Source of the DNA: Hemibagrus wyckioides
Taxonomy: Eukaryota > Chordata > Actinopteri > Siluriformes > Bagridae
NCBI RefSeq assembly: GCF_019097595.1
Contig: NC_080729.1
Location: 1,930,417 to 1,994,416 of the forward strand
DNA length: 64,000 nt
Reading direction: 5' to 3'
Positions within the stretch are counted from its first letter, which is position 1, and each line of letters starts with the position of its first letter. Of this stretch, positions 57,790-64,000 are shown one piece after another. The notes under the pieces were generated by a model. It saw only the letters and a program-made list of their open reading frames with translations. It was not told the DNA's origin and searched no databases. Made by a program: the position numbers and the translations under genes.

Positions 57790-58445
57790 GCCTTATAGGC
57801 TTCAGTTATGGTTAGAGTTAGAGTAGGATTATAGTTAGATTATGGTTGAGGTTTAGGGTTAGAATAGGGCTAGAGTTTGATTAGGGTTAGAGGTAAGGTT
57901 AGCATAGGATTTGGTTTAGGGTTTGATTAGGGTTAGGTTTGGGGTTAAGGTTAGAGTAGGGTTAGGTTTTGAGGTTAGAGCATGATTAGTGTTGCAGTTA
58001 GGGTTAGAGTAGGGTTGGGTAGAATTAGGGTTTGATTAAGATTGGGATTAGAGTAGGGTTAAGGTTGGGTTAGGGTTAGTGTATGGTTAGTGTTTAATTA
58101 AGGTTGGAGTTAGGGTTAAAGTACTATTAAGGTTAGAGTAGGGTTTGAGTGTGAGGGTTTGATTAAGGTTGGGGTAAGAGTTAGATAACTCTTAGGGTTA
58201 GGGGCTAGGGTTAGAGTAGGATTGGGTTTAGGGTTGGAGTTTGGTTAGGGATAGGATTTGGGGTTGGATTGGGGTTTGCAGTTAGGGGTGAGGGCTTTAT
58301 TAGGGTTAGTCTCCTGGTGGTCCAGTGGCAGGATCCTGTGCACTCATTGCCACAGCCTGGGTTTGATTCCCAGTCCAGAAGCTATCCCAGACACTGAAGA
58401 GGGGTTAGGGTTAGAACCACAGCGACCACCATATGGTTAGGGTTA
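57790..58445 (+). repeat. degenerate telomere-like (TTAGGG-like) array, first copy
   Basis: About 650 bp dominated by GGGTTAG, GGTTAGAG, GTTTGATTAGGG and TAGAGTAGGG words, with the G-rich strand on plus. It is imperfect, unlike a true telomere, and contains few exact tandem TTAGGG pairs. A tRNA-Glu-like relic interrupts it at 58310-58381. Its right flank is shared with the array at 60535. Confidence 0.85.
58310..58381 (+). pseudogene. tRNA-Glu(CTC)-like relic
   Basis: The A-box-like TGGTCCAGTGG and B-box-like GGTTTGATTCC are spaced as in a tRNA. The whole 72 bp aligns without a large gap to vertebrate tRNA-Glu as I know it (CCTGGTGGTCNAGTGG, then AGGAT, a CTC anticodon position and TTTGATTCCCAG). 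The T-arm stem CTGGG/CCCAG is intact. The anticodon stem (CTGTG/TGCCA) and acceptor stem no longer pair. It could be a tRNA pseudogene or the head of a tRNA-derived SINE; no A-rich tail follows. Confidence 0.7.
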
Positions 58446-58600
58446 TTTTTTTTTTACAACAATAACAACAGCAAAATTGACATCAATAACAATCAATTCT
58501 GACAACCAGCACCACCACCAGCATCACCATTACAAAACCACAATAATATTAATAACATCCACCACCACCACCATAATAACCACAATAATTATTTCAATAA
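58405..58600 (+). repeat. shared 3' flank of telomere-like unit, copy 1
   Basis: AACCACAGCGACCACCATAT, then a T-run, ACAATAACAACAGCAA, TTGACATCAATAACAATCAA and ACCACCACCA words. The order matches 60980-61100. The tail decays into CAC and AAT simple repeats. Confidence 0.75.
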
Positions 58601-59529
58601 ATATAAATATATATTTTAATGACTAAACCTGACTGTGTGCTCTGTCCAGACTTGTCATCATCACTTTATTTTCTTCAAACAGCTTCAATGATCAGGTCAA
58701 ATCACCATCACGACAGCGGCATAAATGAGGTCGCTAGCTAATTCTGTGTGTTTTCTCAGCAGCATTCCTCTCATTTTTGGGACAGGGCGTAATATCGATT
58801 TCAAATACTCACATTAAGAAGCGAGGTCACAGGACGGCTCTGCGGCTAAGCGGCGATGCAATATAGATGAGAGTGAAATTGCTTTCCTCATTTCCTAAAC
58901 TGAAGGAAAGAATCATGCTGCTGGTCCTGAAGAGCAGCAGAGGATCGTAGCATGGGAAAAGATCTATCGGGTTAGCGTGTGGAACATAAACATAAACCAG
59001 GCTTGATGTTTTCTTCAGAGCTTCAATCGATAAGCAGATCAACATGACATCATCCACTACAACCTGGACGTGACCTCAGAGCACGGGTTCTCCAGGAGAA
59101 CTCCATGTTTCATGATACTAGCTCTTATAAAAGATCTCAATCACAGCTAATGTCGAGTATCAGCTAATCTGCATGGTGCTGTAGATGTCATTATCGTTGT
59201 TGTTGTTATTGTGGTGATGAAGTCGTTAACGTTTTAATGAGTAAACTTTACACATTAATTTGTATAAAAATTATCTCATTCATGTGAAATAAAATAGTGT
59301 GAATAATTCTAACAAACTTTTACTGCAGAAATGACAGAAATTCACGCCCCAGCAGGTCACATGACCTCATCACATGATCCCTGATCTCTCTCTATCACCT
59401 GCGTCTCCTTAGGCCTCGTTAGTGACACTATATAAAGTACTAATGCAGGTTTTTTTTCTTCACACCAAGGTGAAGCTTATCTTCATCTCTTTTCTTCTAT
59501 CCATCGTTCATGATCATGCTTCTTGTTTT
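58601..59529. other. unannotated non-coding sequence
   Basis: No recognisable feature; mostly non-repetitive. Confidence 0.4.
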
Positions 59530-59583
59530 CATTTGTATTTATTTATTTATTATTTCATTTATTTATTATTTTTTGTATTTTTT

Positions 59584-59619
<36 letters not shown>

Positions 59620-59620
59620 A
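59530..59620. repeat. (TTTA)n microsatellite
   Basis: Imperfect TTTA/ATTT tetranucleotides, cleanest at 59582-59618. Confidence 0.9.
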
Positions 59621-59744
59621 TTCTCTTTATTTCTACTATTCTGCTTTTGTTTCCATTTCTGAACATGATCCAAATTGTAAAAAAAAATTATTTTGAAAAG
59701 ATATTTGTTTTCTTGTTTTTTTCTACAATGGCCTAAAATTCCTT

Positions 59745-60120
59745 TGCTGTTCCCTTCAAAATAATTTCTTTTCCTCTCAATAACTTTCTAATATTCCCAA
59801 ATTCTCTTGCAATAGTTTTGCATCCCCTTGCAATTGTTTTTGCGTCGTCTTGCAGCGGTTTTGCGTTCCCGCACGCTCCTTACTCTGTTCGCTCACAAAA
59901 CTTTCTCGTTTCCTAGCAATAATTTTCTGTTCCCCTGCAATTGTTTTGTGTTTCGTTGCAATAGTTTTTTTTCCTGCCAATAATTTTTCTTTTCTCTCCC
60001 AGAACTTTTGAATTTCTTGCCAACACCTTTGTGTTCCTTCACGGCGGGTTTGTGTTCTCTAGCGAACGTTTTTGCATTTACACAATCAGTCCTCCTGACA
60101 ATTTGCATTCTCTTAACTCA
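59745..60120. repeat. degenerate 20-30 bp minisatellite of TTTTGCGTTC units
   Basis: CTTGCAATAGTTTTGCATCC, TTGCAATTGTTTTTGCGTCG and TTGCAGCGGTTTTGCGTTCC succeed each other at 22-28 bp. Weaker copies continue to about 60110. The lysine/glutamine-rich minus-strand frames are products of the repeat. Confidence 0.75.
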
Positions 60121-60534
60121 ACAAACAATACGTTTATGCAAATAGATGCTGAATTTAGAAAAAAAGAGGGTTTTTTGCCTCTTTTTTTTTGCTTTATTGC
60201 TCTGACACACACACACACACACACAGGTGTTCAACAACCAGAAACATCATTTAATTTTTTTTATTCAGTATCAGAAATTAACAAAAACTTTAAGAATGTT
60301 ATAATAAAAAAATAATAATTAAGTTTTAAAAATAAATTAATAAATTATTCTAGCTAAACACGCACAAAATGTTGTTCAACAGTGTCCACATTGTAAATTT
60401 GGGAATTTTATTGGTTTTATTTTTACATTTATTTTATTTGTAGCAATAAATAGAGCATTTTAGTATTTTGAAATATACAAAATAAACAAAAAAAGAAAGT
60501 GTTTAGTATATTGAAGGTGATTTTGAGATGTTTA
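60121..60534. other. AT-rich sequence with CA run
   Basis: (CA)n at about 60203-60226 in AT-rich DNA. No gene. Confidence 0.6.
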
Positions 60535-61000
60535 GATTAAAGGATAGTTTCAGGTTAGGTTTAGATTAGGGATTTCAGGTTAGGGTTTGAGGTTAGGGTT
60601 AAATTAGGGGTTTCGGGTAGGGTAAGGATTGGGTTTAGGGTTAGGGTGTGATGTAAGGTTTAGATTAGGGGGTTAGGGTTTGACGTTAGGATTATTTTGG
60701 GGGTTAGGGTTTGACGTTAGGATTATTTTGGGGGTTAGGGTTTGACGTTAGGATTATTTTGGGGGTTAGGGTTTGACGTTAGGATTATATTGGGGGTTAG
60801 GGTTAGATTAGGGGTTTTGGGTAGGGTAATGTTTAGGGTTAAATTAGGGGTTAGGGTTTGGAGTAGGGTAAATGTTTGGGGTTTACAGTTTGAGGTTAGT
60901 GTTAGATTAGGGTTTGGGGTTAGTTTAGGGTTTAAGGTTAGGGCTGGGTTAGAGTTTGGGGTAAGGGTTTAATTAGGGGTTAGGATTATAACCACAGATA
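60535..61000 (+). repeat. degenerate telomere-like array, second copy
   Basis: GGTTAGGGTTTGA, GGTTAGGGTTAGATTAGGGG and GGGTAGGGTAA words on the plus strand. Inside, a 31-bp unit (GGTTAGGGTTTGACGTTAGG plus ATTATTTTGGG) repeats four times from about 60671, a local homogenisation. No tRNA relic is present in this copy. Confidence 0.85.
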
Positions 61001-61105
61001 CCACCATATGATTAAAGTTATTTTTACAATAGCAACAGCAACATTGATAACATCAATAATAACCAATGATGACATCACCACCACAAAACCACAACCATGA
61101 TATTC
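60978..61105 (+). repeat. shared 3' flank of telomere-like unit, copy 2
   Basis: AACCACAGATACCACCATAT, ACAATAGCAACAGCAACATT, GATAACATCAATAATAACCA and CACCACCACAAAACC match 58405-58545 in order and spacing. Confidence 0.75.
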
Positions 61106-61465
61106 AGCATAGTGCAACTGATTTGGACAAAAGATCAGATTTTCCTTGTGTCTGATCTCTTCTACTCATGCATGCGATCAGACGAGATTCGGATGGATTT
61201 AATCTAAAATGATACTTTGACATAACCATGAAGCAGGAAGGAGACAAACTGAACACTGAAATTCCTAGATATCTTAAAGATTAGACTTTTCACTCATGAT
61301 GTTGTCCATAATCTGATTTGTGATGAAAATCGTTGAATTAAATCGGACAAGAATCGGACAAGAAGAAGCATGGAGCATTTCCACTGACGGTCTCAGACTC
61401 CACCGTAAATAAATATATATTGAAGCTGTTATTTCACACCATTTGTTGTTGTCTCTGTGTAGTAT
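61106..61465. other. unannotated non-coding sequence
   Basis: No recognisable feature. Confidence 0.4.
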
Positions 61466-61466
61466 C

Positions 61467-61795
61467 TTATAGATCCGGAGCAAAATGTAAGAGATAATCA
61501 ACATCGACACTCCGATTGTTCTTCATGTTGAGCCTCCTGCTCCTCAGGTTCTTCAGTAAATTTTCTGCTCTGCGTCGAGCTCCGGGGCCGTGACCTTCGG
61601 CATCTGAATATAGCTCACGGTGATGTGATGAAGGAATGTCAGAAATGTGTCCTATAGAACACAGTGTTTTATTTATAAACACACACACGCATCTCCTCCA
61701 GCTTCGACTCCAGCACCGTGTAGGCTGAGATCCAATTCTTGCTGTGCCTCTGGTTCTCCGTGGCCCAGGAGTCCAAACGAGTACATGCTCTCTTT
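61467..61795 (-). other. possible spliced coding segment, speculative
   Basis: Minus strand: positions 61790 to 61689 read DSWATENQRHSKNWISAY then TVLESKLEEM with GC-rich third positions. A GTGTGT donor-like site follows. After 85 bases an ATATTCAG acceptor-like site precedes a frame reading AEGHGPGARRRAENLLKNLR that stays open to 61467. Joining keeps the frame. I recognise no family, and the upstream acceptor is weak. It may be chance. Confidence 0.15.
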
Positions 61796-62059
61796 TAGTG
61801 GGAAGGACAACAAGCTCTTGCTCAGTGGGAAAGATGCCAAAGTTTGTCTTCCTGTTGAATTTCACCGAGGCGCTGGGTCAGACCGGAATGCCCTGCTCTC
61901 TGGGCTCTAAGCATGCGAATGTTCTCCGTGCTGCAGTGTGTGGGCTGAGGTTGGATAAGATGCGCTGGTTAACTTCATGTTCTTCTGAGGAAGCCCTTGC
62001 CCTTATCGCACTGCTGCTATGGTGTTCAGCAAATCGAAGAAACAGCCAAGATTCTCAGG
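61796..62059. other. non-repetitive GC-richer stretch
   Basis: Unique-looking sequence between the speculative exon and the AGAACC cluster. A plus-strand frame at 61744-62106 has no recognisable domain. Confidence 0.3.
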
Positions 62060-62480
62060 ATGTAAGAACAAAAAAAGGGTTCTTCAAGGGTTCTTTGGAC
62101 TGCTGAGGGGTCTGAGGGTTGAGAAAAGGCTTGGGGTGGAGCTTTGTCCCATTTCAAGAACCTATTTGCTTGATCTGTGTGTAGATTAAGCTTCATGTAG
62201 AACCATTTTCAATAGGGTTCTACATAGTGAAGTAAAGTTAGAACCCTAAATAATTCAAAGAACTCTTACAAAAAGAGTATAAGGTTCTACGTTCATGTTT
62301 CTGTATTTTATAACATTTCTTGTTATTGGGTTCCATATAGAACCTTTTAAGGGTTCCTCAGAGAGACAAAGTGTAAAATATGGATGGATGGATGGATGGA
62401 TGGATGGATGGTACTCCATCAGAAAGGAATCTTCATCGAAGGAGTTTTGTGTAGAACCATCAAAACCCTTGAGGAAATCA
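62060..62480. repeat. AGAACC/GGTTCT-rich dispersed repeat cluster
   Basis: GGGTTCTTCAAGGGTTCTTT, GTAGAACC, GGGTTCTACATAG, ATAGAACCTTTTAAGGGTTC and CCCTTGAGG words fill the segment. It is interrupted by (GGAT)n at 62380-62411. Confidence 0.65.
62380..62411. repeat. (GGAT)n microsatellite
   Basis: About 8 GGAT tetranucleotides. Confidence 0.95.
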
Positions 62481-62498
62481 TTTTTCTATGAGTTTATA

Positions 62499-62545
62499 GT
62501 GTGATGATGATGATGATGATGATGAAGATGATGACGATGAAGGAG
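62499..62545. repeat. (GAT)n microsatellite
   Basis: About 14 GAT trinucleotides with GAA and GAC interruptions. Confidence 0.9.
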
Positions 62546-62701
62546 GAGAAGAAATGAAAATCCTTTTTTCCAGCATTTTTTTTACACTAATAGAAAAAAA
62601 ATCAGTTAATTATCCAAAGAACCCTTGAGGATCTCTGTTATAAGAGCTGCCTTCTAAAATAGTTTCCTTGGGTCAGATTTATAAAATGGAATAATGTTAA
62701 T

Positions 62702-62702
<1 letters not shown>

Positions 62703-62751
<49 letters not shown>

Positions 62752-62775
62752 GGAAAGCGAAACAGAGAGAGAGTA
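62703..62775. repeat. (GA)n microsatellite
   Basis: About 70 bp of GA, imperfect at the right. Confidence 0.95.
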
Positions 62776-62969
62776 TATAGTTATATAGTGATGCTTTCCC
62801 ATTTATTCCTTGCAGAACCTCAGTTCTAAGCTGGAAATCTGAGCAGACGGTGGATTCTGTACATGAAGTTGATTCCTTTTAAACCCGCAGTGTGTTTTAT
62901 TTTCCCAGCAGAACCCCAGTTCTACTGTAAAGTCAGAAGGTTTGGTATGTTTTAGAGACTCGTACAGGC

Positions 62970-63184
62970 TTTATCTTAAACGAGGAGGTAAAATAAGCGC
63001 CTGACAGATGGAGAATCATTTGTTGCGGGATTGTCTCGGTGCTGTGTGCGGTAAATAAGCGCCGCTTTCGCGTTCATCACAGCAAACACTCCCACCCACA
63101 GAGAACAGAGAGAGCAACTAAAGAACTGTTCTCCTTCCCACTGGTGTAATGAATCTTGCTCGTTTTTCCACAGTAAACGGCACA

Positions 63185-63190
<6 letters not shown>
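62970..63190 (-). repeat. copy 2 of an inverted duplicated block
   Basis: Read on the minus strand: AGATTCATTACACCAGTGGG, then GTGTTTGCTGTGATGAACGC, GCGCTTATTTACCGCACA and ATTCTCCATCTGTCAGGCGC. The order matches 17855-18345, without the large CT expansion. The longer-conserved words are not simple repeats. Confidence 0.6.
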
Positions 63191-63237
<47 letters not shown>

Positions 63238-63238
63238 G
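63184..63238. repeat. (GA)n microsatellite
   Basis: About 54 bp of GA directly beside the duplicated block. The other copy also has a CT/GA tract, but inside it. Confidence 0.95.
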
Positions 63239-63394
63239 TCTATTTACTGTGTAGATCATTTGTGTTTGCTCCCAAAGTTCTCAACAAAGTTCCAAATTTT
63301 TTCTCCAATCGAAAACAACACTTTGTACTTTTTATCCGTTTATTGCTACATACAAAAAAAATAAAATGTAGCTCCTGTTCTGTCTTTCATTCCG

Positions 63395-64000
63395 GCAGCA
63401 ATAAACGTTCCCTGTTTCAATTGTTCCCTCACCAGCCTTTCTTTTTTTTTCCTCTCTTGAAGCTTATAAGATACAAAAATTAAAAATTAAGTAGTGTGTC
63501 CTGTTACCAAGCAACTGCATCCCTCTGTGCTGGGTTCTAGATTTCAGTTTTAAAGGTTCCCAAAGAAAGAAAACCTTTAAGAGTGCTAGATGATGGAGTC
63601 TTGTTTTCTACATTTTTCAAAGATAATTAGTTATTTGTGATGTTATTGGTTCTAGCTCACCCCAAAATGGTTTTACTAGGAACCCTGTTTTTGATTAAAA
63701 GATCTCACAGATGGACAAACTGAAGAACCTGAGGTTCTGCCTATCAATGCTAAAATACTTAGTAATAGGGTTTTTAACGTTTCTTCAGGATGGTTCTGTC
63801 TAAAATGGTTCTGTTTGGAACTTATTCAGAAAAGGAAAAGTGATTACTCTGATTTGATGGAACCCTTTTTTTCTGAAACCCTTGTTTAAGACATTAAGTA
63901 GAACCTTTTGGCGTTTTCTCAATGAGACACAGCTTTAACTCTGACTGTTACAAATCACTGACACTGGAGACTCCTTCCAGTTTACATAAACATCTCCTCT
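63395..64000 (-). repeat. dispersed-family copy with AGAACC cluster, cut by the window end
   Basis: TTGTTCCCTCACCAGCC near 63420 and CTGTTACCAAGCAACTGCAT near 63502 match blocks at about 9050-9110. AGAACC/GGTTCT words fill 63520-63930. ACACTGGAGACTCCTTCC near 63960 is the reverse of the family core and runs off the window. Confidence 0.5.

Noticed and set aside
57790..58445. True telomere end or recent interstitial telomere
   Set aside because: The repeats are too degenerate and interrupted, and a matching unit with the same flank lies 2.5 kb away.

Overview
The window is vertebrate, most likely teleost, nuclear DNA. The evidence is AT-rich, microsatellite-dense sequence with no compact operon-like genes, two Tc1 families, a hAT relic with a BED finger, a Harbinger-type MITE, an L2/CR1-like LINE and tRNA-derived debris. 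Some dispersed repeats look to me like those of catfishes (Siluriformes), but that is memory-based and tentative. No host protein-coding gene can be supported. The window looks like intergenic or long-intron sequence. The only intact coding region I trust is a Tc1 transposase at 53622-54653.

Layout. Positions 1-30,900 are mostly low-information sequence with scattered repeats: copies of one dispersed family recognised by comparing the window with itself, AGAACC/GGTTCT-rich clusters, a Harbinger-type MITE with a TAA target duplication (15397-15808), a non-autonomous Tc1 derivative (19775-20308) and a GT/GA modular array (28325-29735). Positions 30,955-33,295 are a 36-bp minisatellite open in four reading frames. 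Positions 33,300-42,000 hold a 32-bp minisatellite, a diverged segmental duplication, a second copy of the Tc1 derivative (38724-39245, minus strand) and an AT-rich tandem/inverted-repeat block.

Positions 42,075-47,462 are a pile-up of mobile elements. In order these are a hAT relic with BED-finger remains, a decayed Tc1 of a second family, a chimeric Tc1 carrying the second family's terminus on the first family's transposase, and a 5'-truncated LINE abutting its damaged 3' end. Positions 53,486-56,345 hold three copies of the first Tc1 family: one apparently complete, one inverted fragment and one near-complete copy killed by a single stop. The last two are joined head to head. Positions 57,790-61,000 hold two degenerate telomere-like (TTAGGG-like) arrays that share a 3' flank; the first contains a tRNA-Glu(CTC)-like relic.

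The elements interact as parasites and substrates. The complete Tc1 could in principle mobilise copies with matching ends. The 534/522-bp derivatives share one deletion breakpoint, which shows past mobilisation in trans or an early shared deletion. The chimeric and fold-back copies suggest template switching or aberrant transposition at TA-rich sites. No previously undescribed functional system is demonstrated. The best leads are the chimeric and fold-back Tc1 copies, the telomere-like repeat unit with its tRNA relic, the four-frame minisatellite and the internally defined dispersed family.
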